From Campylorhamphus procurvoides (lineage: Eukaryota; Chordata; Aves; Passeriformes; Dendrocolaptidae), in assembly GCA_013396655.1 (NCBI GenBank), contig WBMV01004353.1, positions 958,418 through 1,022,417 on the forward strand: 64,000 bases of DNA, given 5' to 3'. Positions 33,701-47,784 of the stretch are shown piece by piece. How positions within the stretch are numbered: position 1 is the first letter of the stretch; each line of letters opens with the position of its first letter. The position numbers and the translations under genes are program-made. The notes beneath the pieces were generated by a model, which was not told where the DNA came from, made no database searches, and saw only the letters and a program-made list of their open reading frames with translations.

Positions 33701-36700
33701 ATGGGATGTTTTAGTTCCCTCTCCATATTGAAGAGCTCAGAAATATATCTAAAAGCCAAGTGCCTAGGATCCAAGAAAAAGAACCGAATTAGAGTCCAAA
33801 GCCTGAAGAACTATTTCCAGGAGAGTCATGTGGACCAAGGGCGTTGCATTCTGGCTTCTATTTTTGGCTCTGGCACTACATCATCTTGGACAAGTTTTTG
33901 CTCTCAGTGTCTCTCCTCTCCTCCCACTCTTTGCTTCATCTGGTTAGGTAATTTCTCCAAGGCAGAGACAGGATTATCCCTCATGAAGCCTCGAGGCACT
34001 ACAACCACAGAAACAACTGTCCAGCTAGATCTGACATAGCCAAACTTCAGTGTCTTCATTCTACCAAGGGTTTAGTTATGGTCATGCCCAAAAAGGCCCA
34101 GTTAGGACTGCAGGTGGTAGCCTGTCTGTGCCATACACACAGTGATGATGTGTCCCTGCTCCAAAGACCTGCACTACAAGTGGTTTTCAAATATTACAGG
34201 GGTGTGTGGATCCAAGTCAATTAGAAGTGCCCACAGCCTGGAACAGAAACAATTCAGAACATTACTCTCCGATCTGGGTGATATTCACAACATAAACACA
34301 CGTGGGTAGCTTATTTTAGATTTGTATTTTGTCTGCTGCTTCCCAAGCAGAAGGTGATACAGGTCTTTTAGTACTTTCTCATGAGTTTTCATTGGGGGTG
34401 CAAACAGCAGAGGCCAAAGGCTTGGTTTGTTTGTTTTTATCTGGCATTAAGGAGCAAAAATCTCCATACAAAAGACAGATACAGCCCAGGCAGCAACAGT
34501 GGAGGCTGTCTAGATCCTGAGGAAAAAGGACAGCGTTCACACAGATTTGCATCTCCATTACATTTCAATATCTTCATTTGGATAGTAACATCTAAAATTG
34601 CCATCTGAAGCAAGAATTCTAATACAGATAATCCCGTGCAAGGCGAAGTGTTGCCTTGTATGTTTGTTGAGAAAACAAACCTTTGAAAATAATTTGTTTG
34701 ACTGAGTCCACATGCTTGTTAACCTCTGTTTTAGTAAAATAGCATAACATATGTCATATTTGATAGCATGTGGCAAATTCCTGAGTCTTACAGGGCTGAA
34801 ATCCATCAGTGTACCTGAAGGAAATAAAATAGGATTCTGGAGATCTCTGCTTGTGATATTCATCACATGGAATTAAGGCTTTATTATTGCTTTTTTTTCC
34901 TGCAATAGCCCATCTGTTGGACCTACTGGCACTGTCTGCAGGCTCCATAAACAAATAGCAGGAAGGGAGCAGTCTCTACCAACATTTGTGTTTTCAGAGC
35001 AGGGGCAGGCGGCTGGTTTGATCTCTGCTGTCACTACACACCAGTGGGGAAAAAGAAGTTGGTGAAAACGCCTTTAAATGGGAGGCAGCCATCCTGTGTA
35101 AGTTGCATAGAACCAGGACAGAGACAAGACTCACACAGAAAGAGAAACTCTTTCCTTATTGCCTCCGGGTTTCCCCTCCATGCTTGCATTAATAATTCAC
35201 AAAACCATTAATGTTAAATCGGAAAAAAAAATCAATTCTCTTATTGAGTTGCATGGAAAACCACCTTCTTTGCTTGGGACAGCATGGAGGAAACATGCCA
35301 GCTCACCTGGCAGCCTCCTGGTGACAGAGCTGCTGGCAAAGTCCTATCACGACTGTGCTGAAGTTCAGCCTTTGCGCAGATCTTGTACTCCCATCAAAGA
35401 ATAGCTGACTGTTATCTGCAAAAATTGTTGACTTATTTAAAAAAAAACCAAACAGCTTGCTCTCTTTGCCAAAAGCCCTTTGCCTTTTAAACATATAGCT
35501 GTTATAAACCACTGATCACCTGTCTACTGATAAAATAGTTTCAAATTGATTACATCATTGCATTTGATTTGTTTGCTCTGGCTCTGTCTCACTTCTACAG
35601 GTGAGCCTGTTCTTTTAAGAGGGGAGGACTTTTTCCTTCAAGCATTAAGACCATACTTTCAGCATGGGTAAGATGGCATTGTTCCACTGAAGACATGGAA
35701 AAAGTGCTAGTTTTAACAATTTTCCATGCTTTCACTTTTTCAAGGCCTATTTTGTGTACAAAGGCTACATTTAGGCATACTTTCCCGTGGAGTATTTTCC
35801 AGTAAAAAGTGCAAACCATGAGAAAGGAACATCCCATGAGAATACACTGGAGTTTATACAACTGGAAGAAAAAATTTTCATATATCCTTATTTTTCAATT
35901 TGTTTCACCAAGTACAGTGCATACCAAAAAAGTTTTGGTTGAAATTATGTGCTTCAGGTTTGTCTAAACCAGGTGTTCCAAAGGGGTACAAAATGTTTGT
36001 TTTCTAACTTTGTGAGAAATTACCAACATTCTTTTTTTTTTCTTTTTTGTTCTATTAACAATTGCACCGACATATTTTTACATCTGTAGCAAGAATGCAT
36101 TTATTGCCTAAATAGACATGGCTGTGTGATGTAATGCATGACTTTAGTGGGGGTTGGATTGAATCAAAGATGGATAAGAAGCATGTGTAAAATTTTCATC
36201 AGTCTTACCCTGCTGCATTTGTAAAAGGTCTATTTTTTTGTTCCTCTGGCTATACTTATTTTCAGCACATATCAAATTTTGGTGGTATGGAGCAGGGCTG
36301 CAAAAGAGGTCCTGATTTCCAGGAAGGGGGGAAACTTGTTAAACCAGCTTGGGAAGAGATCCTGGACCTCACGCGGCAGTTCCATTCTGCCTTTGCTAAG
36401 CTATTGCATAGGTTATTGGCTTCTGGTAGGTCAGCTCTAATAAAAAGAAGCATTTCATTTGTTTTCAGTCACTGGAGCCAGGCAGCTGCAGCATATCAAA
36501 CAGTTTCATCTCATGTAAATATCTGTATTTTACTGGAAATAAATAGGGTCAGGGTAGTTGTCCTGATACTCCCTTTTATCTTCTGCTGTTGAGGAATGGC
36601 AGGTAGCCAGCAAACCACTCGGGGGAATTCTGCACTCTGTCCTCTGTCTTCTGGCTGCAGGCAGGTCATGCATTCTTCTCTACCCCTGTATTTGCTATAA

Positions 36701-39700
36701 CTCACTGTAAAAATTTATACCCTTTATACAAGAAGTCAGATGTTTTCAGCCTCACTTTGTATCCAGGAATCTAAGTGGAACTTTACTGTCTGCTGTCACA
36801 GAACTCCAGTTCTTAGTACACTGAAAATAAATACAAGTAGTTTGGCTTCTGTGCAGCCTTTAAGCCCAGCAGTGTGTAGTGACCAAGCTGAAGCCTTGTG
36901 TATTGTCTCCAGCAAGAAAGAGGGCTTATAAGCACTGTGCACTTCACGAACACAGCACCCAGGTATACCCCACCTCAAACAGCTTAGTTTCCATAATTTA
37001 GAAATTTTGGTTTCTAGAAGTTCTGCAATCCAGCTACAATGAAAACCCTGTTAAAAGCTCCAAATTTATGCTCTCCTTACAATGAATGGGAAAATAAGAA
37101 GCTAAAACAGAGGGGATTCGTGTTAGACCAGCTAACAGGAAACACACTGCAGTGGAGACAGCTGCAGGCCACAGGATATGCATACATGTTCCACCCAGCC
37201 TTGAGCATCTCAGAGATGCCTGTGATGGGGTGACTCCATGAGAAACTGAGTATTTTATGCTAGGGAGTAAGAGAGAGATCCTCACTAATGCAAGGGTCAT
37301 ACGAACAAGTCCCAGTGCAGCACCCAACACTTTTCATTTGGAGACCCTAAGCGCACATTTTATGGTCATTTGGCCCCCCCGTTACTGCAGGATTTTATCA
37401 TTTGGAGCATAACAGCTGAGACTCCTTGTTAGTCTTGGAATCAGGACCTTGAGACCTTTCTAGCAATCCCTACACTTGCACATTTTTCAGTGAGACATCT
37501 CAGTGCTTGTTCTTGCAAGCTCCTAAACACGCTGGCCTTTGTATAACAAAATATGCGAGTGCACTCTCAAAACTTGGTTCTGTAGTGGCAGAGGAGCATC
37601 AGAAGGCAATTCTGCAATGGCCTTCCCTTTGTGACCTTAAAAGCATCTACGCACAGCTAGTCAAAAAACAGAAACCTTCACCCCTGTGTTAACATGGAAA
37701 GAGCTTTCTGAGTGTCTGAGCAGTTCTGTGCATCGAGCACAGGAGGAGATGCAGACATCATCTCAGAGCAGAAATGGTACAAACAACCCAGCAGATTTGT
37801 TAGAATGTGTTAGAATCAGTACAAGGATGGCACCTCCTTTTGCTGTCCACCATGACCCAAGGCCTGGCAGCCTGGCATTCTACTGTATTTGGAGAGAAGT
37901 GAAGGAAAAAAACCATACACATGTATTATTCTAGAACTTCACGATCTCTTTAACGACTGAATCTTCTAGTGTAACAAAATTATGGCTTAAAAAGAAACTT
38001 CTTTTCTATTCATGCCAAGATTTTAAGGAATGACAAAACACGCTGATGGCCAGTAAATCAATTTACCTTTGCATCTCTTCTTTATTTTTAATTTTTTCTT
38101 AAGTGATATTAAAGCTTCCACTTCCCAAAAGAGCATTAGTAAGGTTCTAGTCCTCATGGCAGTGTTAGACATGCATACAGGGGTGCCACCTCCTGGCTCC
38201 ACCATGCAGTGTAACACGTGTGTTTGGTGCACCCACCAGATCCCCGTGTCACATGTACAATGCAAAGGGGGTGGGTGCAACACGCAAAGAAAACTAACAA
38301 ACCCAAATGTCTAAGACATGGATAGAAATCAAATCTAACAGAATTGGCTCAAATCTAACAGATTTGTAATTTTTATATAGATATCTCTCTCCTTATAATC
38401 CCTTGTAGGTGTATTTGAGAAAATTAAATCAATAAAATGCAAGACAGAGCATTATGTTATACTTATGAAGTATTACATAAAGGTTATTTTATTGAATGTG
38501 GGTGCATACTGACATCTTAAGTAAAATTATAAATTATCTGAGTAAACTGCCCACAGCCACTTATGATGAGAATTTTTAAAAAATCTATTATTTACTTAAT
38601 AAAAACAATATTTAACATATGACCTAATGAGTGCTTATGACATAGTTACAAAATAGCCTGTTGAACAGATGTCTCTATACACTTAAAAGACACTTATTAA
38701 TAACTATTCCTTATAAAAAGTAGAAATAAACCTTTTCAAATTATTTAATAACCTACTTCTTAAAAGTTTGAGGATATAGTATTCTCCCCACTGTTATTCT
38801 GGTGAATATCCACAGTTTAGATATTAAGCATCTTTCACCACATGCATCTTTTGTACAGTCAAATAGAAATGCCAAGGGATATCAACTGATGTCAATAATC
38901 TGCAACTGCACACAAATCATGACTACTGATTAGTAAAGCAATTATCATATTAAAAGAGTTCAACAGGGCTCAACATACTGTAAAATTAGAAATCAGTCAA
39001 TACCACTGCCATTATATGGAACATCATTGATTGGATGTTCTAAATGCTAGCCTTGATGACAATTGATCACAATGAACTCTGCTCACAGAGGAGTCTGGTA
39101 CACTAATTGAGGAGCCATTGTTAAACAGAATAATAAATAGAGGGGGAGGAGAAATGGCTACAAAGCCAAGGTCCTTTCTTGTCTAGACAATAAAAACAGG
39201 CAAAAAAGCAAAAAGCCAGGAAGGTCTCTGTGTCTACTGTACGTCCACTAATTTCTAACCCTACTTTTCTAAAGCCAAATGAACCCATGAACCCCTTGCA
39301 GGTCATCTCTGCAATCTATGTCACAGCTGGGAAACATGCTCAAAAGAGCCTGAGCAACACCTCAGCACAAACTTTTCCAAAAACAAGTCGCACAGAGAGG
39401 ATAGAAAGTCCATGGGTCTCATCCATAACATCTGTGGCATATCTCCACTGGCCTACTTGAAATCAGGCGTCAGACTGCACGTGTAACCAAAGTGTGTTCC
39501 TTAGAGTGCCTTGAAGCTAAAACCAAACACCAGGTAAGGCGGTGCCCAGGCTAATCTTGTTGTTTTGTTCATGGCAAGCTGCACAGAAGTCTGGGTGAAA
39601 CGCTAGGTTGTTAAATCTGGCACTAACTGTTTGCTGTTCTCACTACAGCTCAAGGAAAAGCATGCTAGTAGAAAAAAAAGGTCAGAACATTTCCCTTATT

Positions 39701-40100
39701 ATCCTGAAAACTTGCTTTCTTCTGAAAGCATCTCCAGAACCAGACCAGGAGCAAACAGCACCAAGGTACTGAAGAAACTCATCACAGCAAATGCAAATGT
39801 TCTGCTGCCTTCAGGAACGTCCCAGGTTTGTCACCCCTACTGAGTTTTAAAACACAAATTAGAGCCCAGGGGTTAGACCCGTGCCTGATTTTGAATGAAC
39901 TAAAGGACAGAAGTAGTTCTGATTTTGGTTTTTCACAGTGAAAAGATGACATGGGGAAACCCCACACAACACAGGCTGCTGAAACTTCGAACAAGCACAA
40001 GCTTTGCTGGTAGCAAACCGCGACCAATAATCAAAGATCCAGAGTTTGAGGCATGCAGCGCTATTCCTTCATTTTCATGGTTTCCTGGGAATATAGGAGA
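33701..40100. other. Intergenic, no gene recognised
   Basis: Sequence between the GPAT3 promoter and a CpG-dense patch. Moderately AT-rich, with no CR1 or LTR that I can name and no exon-like open frame with splice sites. The open frame at 36287-36592 has no family resemblance. Confidence 0.4.
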
Positions 40101-40109
40101 AGCAACAGT

Positions 40110-40385
40110 GTCGTTCATCGGAATTTAGGGCTCGCAGGCTCTGCAAGGCGGAATTTGCTACCAGCGACTGGACGCCACCAGATGGCCCCCCTTGCCCATC
40201 TCTTCTAATGCTCGTGGTGCAGTCACCGAATGCAGCTTGAAACATCAATGCGAGCCGGGAAAAAGCGTCTCCCACTAACACAGAGCGCATCAGCAGAAGC
40301 GGGAGAGAGACGAGCATTTCAGACGCTCCCAAAGGTAAGACACAGGTGTAGAAAAAGACATTCGGAGCCAAGGGAATAGAGGACT
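40110..40385. promoter_or_regulatory. Isolated CpG-dense patch
   Basis: I count about 17 CpG in roughly 275 bases, far above the neighbouring intergenic sequence. It includes tcgttcatcgg, gcgactggacgcc and agcgtctcc. On the plus strand it ends near a good donor-like site (ccaaag|gtaagac, 40330-40342). It could be a small promoter or noncoding first exon; function is a guess. Confidence 0.3.
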
Positions 40386-40389
40386 CGGA

Positions 40390-40505
40390 GAATCAAAGAA
40401 TCAACTAGGTTGAAAAAGATCTCTGAGATCACTGAGTCCAGCCTAACATCACCTTGTCAACTAGACCATAGCAGTAAGTGCCCCATCAAGTGTCTTCTTA
40501 AATCA
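40390..40505 (-). mobile_element. CR1-like 3' end fragment
   Basis: It starts gaatcaaagaatcaactagg and continues 'ctctgagatcactgagtcc' and 'actagaccatagcagtaag', the reverse complement of the same 3' tail type seen at 59815-60135. Minus-strand orientation, short. Confidence 0.75.
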
Positions 40506-43500
40506 AGCAGTCATAACACTCAGGTGCATTAGAGTGAAAGATTATTACACCTTTTAGCAAACTCCTATTCAGTTCTCACAGAATACAAGAGATCACTAGC
40601 TTGTTTCCCACTACTAATAATCCACAACATTCCTATTGTTGTAACTCATGTTTCTCATGTCCACGCTATGCTCCTAATAGGTAGTAGGCATTTGGGCATC
40701 CTTTTATATACATACAAAGTGCGTGTGTGTGTGTGCGTGTGTTACATACAAATGTTATTTTCTCTGTATAAAGATCTCAAAACTCCTGGTCCCATCTCAT
40801 ATTTGAGTTAAATACATTCCCAGAGGTCCAGGAAATTTAGACAATCTTCCTAAAAAGCTGGCTCAAATACATGAAGGCAATTCTGGTCATTTACACAGAA
40901 ATTCACCTTACACTGCTCAATGCTGTATAATTACAAGCTGTTTCAGGTTACATTACCCTTGCAGTGGAGCAGCACACTATACTTTAAACATGAACAAGGG
41001 GACCATCCAAATAATCTCTTCTTAATCCAGAGATGAAAAGCCAGAAATGAGACAGATGTTGAAGCTATTTCAGCCTGCAGATTTAGTTTAAAGGGGTCAA
41101 AGCATAATTCATCTTTACAAGTTCTATTTCCAACCAAGGAAAAATTAGGTAATAGAAAGGCAAACATTTAAAAAGATGTTTTCAGAGGACTCCTCCTCAA
41201 GCTGTGATTTTGGAAGTCTGCCTGAGAAAGGAGAGGCATGTTAGGTGCAGTGACCTAGCTTTTATGGGACTTTGGGAGGTGGAATTAATTATTCAAGGCT
41301 TCAAAAACAGGGAACACAGCTCCAACCTCAAACAGGATAGCACCCAAGTAACTTAAACCACCCCAGAATCCACACTGTGGATTCTGAGATTCTGCACTGC
41401 ACCTTGAGCATGCTGCATGAGTTTCATTAGGGACCTGAAGGAGGAATTTTTTAAATACATCTGGTTTTTCATCCACACAGCTGATCAAACAGTGATGTCT
41501 TCAAAAGTTAGAAACAGCAGCTATTTTCATTCTTTGTCTCACCCACACAGTGAGAGGGTGTGATTTTATTCGCTCATTTCAACATACATTTATTTTCAAC
41601 TCATGGTTCATTTTCATAGGAATCTCGAGTCCAGGATGAGTGCACCTAGGACTGCTATGGTTTGTTTCAGTTTCATGATGCACTAGTGCCACAGCAACAG
41701 TTAGCACCACTTAGATGTTTCATACACCGAATTACAAAGCAAAGCTACATATTACAATGTAGGTCTTCCCTGCACTGATTAGCTATATCATATTTAATCT
41801 GGAGAAGAGGACACCCAGTCAATTAAAAGTGCAAGGCTCACTGGGCAGGAAGCCAAAGAGCAAATACAGTAAATGGTAAACAACAGAGGAAGTTCATGCT
41901 CTTGAGGAAGACAAAGGTTCTCCCAAGAACACACTGTGTTTGTGCACCTTGCATAGCTAGCAAATAAATAAATTATTATTTACACTGACAAACTTCTTTT
42001 TTTAAGATTTTGTTTGATTGATTTTGTTTTGGGGATTGATTGCCTGCTCCACCAAATATTTTATTCTCTTCCATCTAAGCCTATCACTCGACACAAATTA
42101 GCATGATACTGTGCTGCATTTAATCCTACAAAAGTATAGAGGAAGACCAGTGGAAGATAACCAAAGAGCTCCAGTAACACAAATACAAGTTCTTTTATTG
42201 TGAAAAATAAGCTGTTTATCAGCTTCCCACTCAGATGTTGTCATGAGAACATTCTTTTTTTACTGTTACGATGTCCTCATGTTGGCAGAGTAATACATAC
42301 TTGTCTGTGGTGTCCTTTTGGATAGTAATCAATTCTTCCATAACCTTGTCACTCTAAGGGCAGTATACAATTTCAGGTAAAAGCAATTGCCCAGGCCACT
42401 GCTCATATATTTTGTATTTCGTTTGCATTTCAAAAGAAAGGAGGAGGTGGAAGGTAGGTAAAGAAAGCACCACTAAAACCCACAAACATTTATTTAAAGC
42501 AGGGCAAGACAGTAGTCTCTATTTCAAGTCAAGTTGACATTTTTACTAACAAAGCACACTTCACTTATCATTGACAAGTTCTTGGGTTCATGACTTGCTT
42601 TACATTTCCATATTCTATATATAAGTGCTTACTGCACAGAGTTTTCAGCTTCTTTTGTCAAGACAGCTGAAAAATGGCAGAGAAAATACTGACAATCCCA
42701 CAATCCTTCTACCGGTGACATGTAATACTTACACATTCAGAGGTCTGAGCTATACTTGCACAAGACTTGGAGTCATAACCATAACGAGGATCACACATTC
42801 AAAGGCTCCTCTTCTCTTGGTGAGCTGGGAAAAAGGCATATTATCTCCTGATTTCTTACAGAAGCAGAGCCCAGATTATAAAATTTCTTTTTAAACAGTT
42901 GTCCTTTATCTCTCCATACTTTCCTGTCTCTGGCCCTTTTTTTGCTTGCTCTGTTTCCTCTTTTACCTCTGAGCAGGAAGAAAGCACACAGTAGTGTGGG
43001 AAGGATGCTCCCAACTTGTCTTACTGCAGTCTCTGTTAACAACTCTCAGATATCAGTCACACAGAACAAAAGTCTCCCAATTTTAAACTCTGGTACACAG
43101 AAAAGATTTAACAGTTATCATGATTGTTCATCACGTTTTGTCACATTTTTATACCTAGAAAATAAATCAACAGCTTCAAAAGCCACAGAAGCATAGCTTA
43201 CTACAGTCAGAAGCCAGCAGCGAGCAGCCCTCTGGCACAGTAGGAGAGCCTGTAGCAATTTTCCTCTGTAGACATACTGATAGCACTCTCCTACCTGGGT
43301 GGCTAAAAGCTTTGTAGAAGGGCAGTTGCTCCTACTACTTACCCACAACACCAAAATTTGGACTGATTGATCCACCAAAACCCAGCCTGGCCCTGGAAAA
43401 GGAGCGTTCAGTTCCATGCTGCTTCTGTGCCATGCAGCCCCAGGGCAGTTATCATCTCTGTTAGCCTCTCCTCTGACTTAGTTTTTAGACTCTCCAGGAC

Positions 43501-44682
43501 TGGGCAGAGTTGTGTATCTGTCCCTCTGCAGGATGTGTTTGTGCTCACCGCAACAGACCCTTCATCTCTTCATCAATGCGCTGCTGTCATGTAAACCTTG
43601 TGAACTGTCACCAACACATCTGTCTAAGAGCACCTTGAGCAAAGTAACACCTATTTGTGTGTGTTTTATTAGCAATATTCAGATCATTAAAGAACTCTTC
43701 TGTATGTGAACTACGTACCAGGAGAGCAAGGATTTTTTACCAATAAATACTATAAATGACAGAAATATTTCCATCACATACTTCTTAAGAGCACTTGATT
43801 TGTTTATTTCTGAGGGGAGGGCTTGTCAGAGAGCAAATCCTTAGCCTTCACATCAAGTGGTAACATGAGCAGGTGGCTATCCAGAATAATAACAAAAGAG
43901 GACAATGGATGTCACATCAAAGGTTTTCTTTAATTTGTGTAATGCACACAAACAGACACAGAAAGGGATATAACAAAACCAGAGGATAAAATTTAATTTA
44001 AAAGCACAGTATATTTTCTATGGCATTGTCCTTGTCTGTGACTGATTTATCTCAGCATCATACACCCAGGCATCATGTACATGCTGCCCTGGCCACTGTT
44101 ATGCTCCTTGTCAGAGCAGACAACTTTCTACATTGCCATCCCTGATCTCGTAACATGGAGCAGAAAGTCAGAACCTGCTTTTTTTCCCCCTCTGACATCC
44201 AACACTTCTCCAACATGCAATTCAGAAAACACATTTTGGTGATCTGATTAATGTCTCCTGACATCAAGAGGTCTCTCTCCACAGCAACATGGTTACTGTG
44301 GCTGACAGGAACACTGCTAGTCCAAGTCACTGAGACAGGCTAGGAGCACAGAGGTGTTTTGTTGGAAGTTAAGAAGTAATCATTTAAGTCCTCAAGGTAT
44401 TGCAAATATTTTCAAATGGTGTTTTAGTGAACCTAAGTAATTTTACTGCAAATGTTTCTCACTCAACATCAGAGAGAATTTTACTAGTACACTGTATATT
44501 TTCCTATTTATAAAATTACAGTATTTTGCATTAAATAAGGATATCTTTTTACAGTTTCCCTGCTGTGTCACATGCAAAATATCTTACAGGGACAGAAGGA
44601 AAACATGTTTGGTTTAATATAAAAACCAGTCTGTTTTCTGGTGGAGATAAGTCATGGAAAAATTAGATAAAATAAATACCAT
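40506..44682. other. Intergenic, no gene recognised
   Basis: AT-rich sequence up to the last exon of the decayed GPAT3-like copy; its end may be that copy's former 3' UTR. The only simple repeat is a (GT)n run at 40720-40742. Confidence 0.4.
40720..40742 (+). repeat. (GT)n microsatellite
   Basis: A GT dinucleotide run interrupted by GC twice. Confidence 0.8.
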
Positions 44683-44797
44683 TTAACAAACGTTTCCGTT
44701 TCCCACAGATCCACTTTCTATTACTATCTGGCAATATTTTTTCTGTTGCTCTTCCTTGAGAGACTCTTTGACCTTTTTCCTTTTTAGTGCCCCATCC
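44683..44797 (-). pseudogene. Exon 12 counterpart of GPAT3-like copy
   Basis: It reads DGALKRKKVKESLKEEQQKK, then YCQIVIESGSVGN and a short tail to TAA (44683-44685). Acceptor ATCTTTCAG is intact. The C-terminal tail differs from GPAT3. Confidence 0.88.
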
Positions 44798-45246
44798 CTG
44801 AAAGATACAGAAAAGAAACAGCCTTAAGCTCACTTCAGGGTCAAGACATAAAAACATTACAATATTTAGGCTATGTAGTCAAAGCAGTTTCCACTCAATG
44901 TTGGATTTTGCAAGACAATGCTAAATCATCTGTACTGCCAAGACTTACCACACAACAATGCCCTTCTTTTAACCCAGCATTTAACAGGAAAATAATTCAT
45001 TTTCACCTAATATTGCTTTATGGCTAGACCCACCTGTCAGCTCTATTTCTCTCTATATACTATATTATTCTATTTTTTCTAACGGAATTGTATAAGTAAT
45101 ATTTTCTGACTTAGGGTCAGTAAGGGTAATGGACTGCAGTGCAAACAATGCAAATGTGGAAGTTTTAAAGGATTCCAGGCTAATGTTTCAGAATACAGAA
45201 CACCTAAATATACTTTAAACCCAGTTTCAGAGATGTTGCTTCTTAC

Positions 45247-45326
45247 CAAGGAAGCACAGACATTCCTCCCCAAGCAGCAATGACAGCCTTGACCCTGTTG
45301 GCAAAGTGGACAGCATCTTCTTCTTT
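45247..45326 (-). pseudogene. Exon 11 counterpart of GPAT3-like copy
   Basis: 80 nt, open, reading KEEDAVHFANRVKAVIAAW then GGMSVLP. It has a strong acceptor (ATATTTTTTTCAG) and donor (CCTTG|GTAAG). Confidence 0.88.
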
Positions 45327-46418
45327 CTGAAAAAAATATTTGAATTACTTGCTTTACAACATAAATGTTTTTTCTATGCCTCACTTAAAGAGATATGTTT
45401 TGTCAGACAGCAAGCACTTGGGTTTATTCCAGACCCACAAGCTGGATGTGACTTCCAGGGCAGTTCCAGCTAATCGTGCAACACTGCTTGGTTTGCCACC
45501 AGTCAGTGCCAAAAATAACTAAGTGGGAGGCTCTCTGGTTTCTGGGGCAATCTCAAACAATGCACAGCATGAGGTCACAGATCTGGCCAGAGCAGGGGAT
45601 GCATCTACGCCCAGTACTTCAGGATGAGTCTGAAACTGGGAACACACCAACAGGATCCCCCTTGCAGAAGTCAGGGTCCTTGAACAGCATTGGGCCTGGT
45701 ACATTCAAAATTACTGTGAGTTCACAGGAGTCTGCCCAAACTTCAGAGGACTGAAGATACCTGCATTACATCAACTTCTTTGCCAAGATCAGGGCTGAGC
45801 AAAGACCACAGTAGGCAATACTAAACTGGAGCTTTGCTAGAGCAAAAGCCTCGAACACTCTGTCAGCATCAGGGCAATACAGAGGGGCAGTGGGCTGAGA
45901 GGCTGTGCCAAGTTGTGGGATGAATCTGCTGGGCAAAGGATTAGTGGGATATGCTGCAGGGCTGGGAAACAAGGTGGTGGGAGGAAGATGTTACAGAAGG
46001 TGTTACAGATAGCACAGGGACACAGAAGGCAGAAGCAACTCTGTACAAAGTGAAGGCCTTAACCTATGTGTCACTTCTGGAGTAAAACCAGATTTGTGCC
46101 AGACTGAGGGGCAGGGCTCCTGCTGCATAAACCTATGTCTCTTCTAGGCTTAGGGATCAGAAGAAAGCAAGGCAACTGCACCCAAGTAAAGCAGCAGGGA
46201 TCATGGTGCAGAAATGTCTGACTATCTTCAAGATTAGTTTTACTCAAAGATAACTGACTCACATAAATCCATGCACAATTTTAAGACTATAGCGTTGCTT
46301 TCTGGCCTTTGGCCATTGAGTTATCAATAAAGATTCACAAACACTGTGTACAGTAACACAGACTTCCTTCTAGACAACATTTTACAAGCACTTTCAAAAC
46401 ACAGAAAAGCATAAGTAC

Positions 46419-46546
46419 CTCTTTGACCATCGGTGGCAGGTACCACACGTTACAGACAATAGCCCAGCTAGTCAACACATTAAAAACATAGGTATCACAG
46501 AATACTTTGTGCTGTTCCAGAAGGCATCTCCAAAGCTAGGGCCATA
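46419..46546 (-). pseudogene. Exon 10 counterpart of GPAT3-like copy, frameshifted
   Basis: 128 nt against 129 in GPAT3. It reads YGPSFGDAFWNSTKYSVI in one frame, then YVFNVLTSWAIVCNVWYLPP in another. One base is missing near 46490-46494, at the codon matching Ser352. Splice sites are intact. Confidence 0.88.
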
Positions 46547-47293
46547 CTGGAACACAAGAATAAGCTCAAGGGCATGATCTGCTACCTTAGTTTAAATCAC
46601 ATAAGAGGCTCTTTTTTTGGCCACAAAGTCACGATTCAACTTATTTAATAAGGGATGAATCTAATCACATCTCCTAAAAGCATCAGTAAATTCAGAGTAA
46701 AGCTCCAACATTTGTTACAAGTCTCTAACAGTTTTCCTTTAGAAGCAATTCAGGACCCCAAACTGCAACAGACCCATTGGAACACAACTGTAACAAGAGA
46801 TTTACTCAAAATGTAAAGACTTGTCATCTACAGATATACTGACAAGAGAGTTTCATTAAAAATGTTGACACCAATTTTAATTATTTTCTTAAGATCAGGC
46901 AACATCAGAGTTCCAGAAAAATTAACTAACATAACTAAGGTGACTTGGCTAAAGCTACTCAGAGAGATTTGCAAGTGTCAAGAAAACTGCCTTTATCCTG
47001 GGAATACACAGCAGCCAGGAGCCCTAAGACAGAAAGAGCAAGCAGAACTGAACACACAGCATGGCAAGTGCTTCAGGTTCCTCCTAACCAGTTGCAAAGA
47101 TACTCAATAAAACATTTCCCATACTTCACTGAACATTGCAAACCACAAAAAGGTTTTGTTTTCTCAGGGCTTATTCAGTATCCCATTCACACCAAACAAA
47201 CCCATTTTTAAAGTTTACACATGAACGCCTTCTCTGACATGAGAAGCTCTTGTAAATAATTCTTCCACATTTGGAAAACTGCAGTTACATTAC

Positions 47294-47379
47294 CTTGATT
47301 GCTACTGGATGGATGGTCCCTCCTACCTCAAAGCTTCCCTTCTTAAACATCATTACTGATGTGTTGTTAATGCAGGTAC
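47294..47379 (-). pseudogene. Exon 9 counterpart (motifs III/IV) of GPAT3-like copy
   Basis: 86 nt, open, reading TCINNTSVMMFKKGSFEVGG then TIHPVAIK. It is nearly identical in protein to GPAT3 exon 9, the most conserved part of this copy. Confidence 0.9.
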
Positions 47380-47728
47380 CTGGCCAGAATTAAAACAGAT
47401 GAAGAGTTTAATCCACTCTGAGAAAAGTATCAGCAAATGAATCCTAAACTGTCTTAAGGAGATTTAAGCTGCTAAAAGAGAAAGTAAGCTTTAGTTCTGG
47501 AGCATAATCCTAGAGTTTGTTCTATCTTCCATTACATTATATGCTAAAGCAAATAGGCTGTCATACAACTGTTGTAAGATTCTAGAACCTGACTTTTAAT
47601 ATCACACAAGAGCTAACTAGTTCTACAAACTAAAAACAAACATCTCACTTGTCAAGACTGGACATAATAAACTGTACTCAATGGGAAGAAGTGAGAAGAG
47701 CAATAAAATCAATATAGTTGTTTCCTAC

Positions 47729-47784
47729 CTTCTGGGAAAATTAAAATGGGTAATTTGGCCTTATCCGCAATGTGTTCTCAAAGT
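47729..47784 (-). pseudogene. Exon 8 counterpart of GPAT3-like copy, with stop
   Basis: 56 nt, the same length as GPAT3 exon 8. It reads L, then TGA (47778-47780) in place of Lys288, then EHIADKAKLPILIFPE. Splice sites CCCCACAG and CCAGAAG|GTAGG remain. Confidence 0.88.

Noticed and set aside
36287..36592. A 101-codon plus-strand open frame in intergenic DNA
   Set aside because: No domain, no splice context and no recognisable homology.
44073..44330. An 85-codon minus-strand frame downstream of the GPAT3-like copy
   Set aside because: It lies after that copy's terminal TAA, probably former 3' UTR, and shows no relation to GPAT3.
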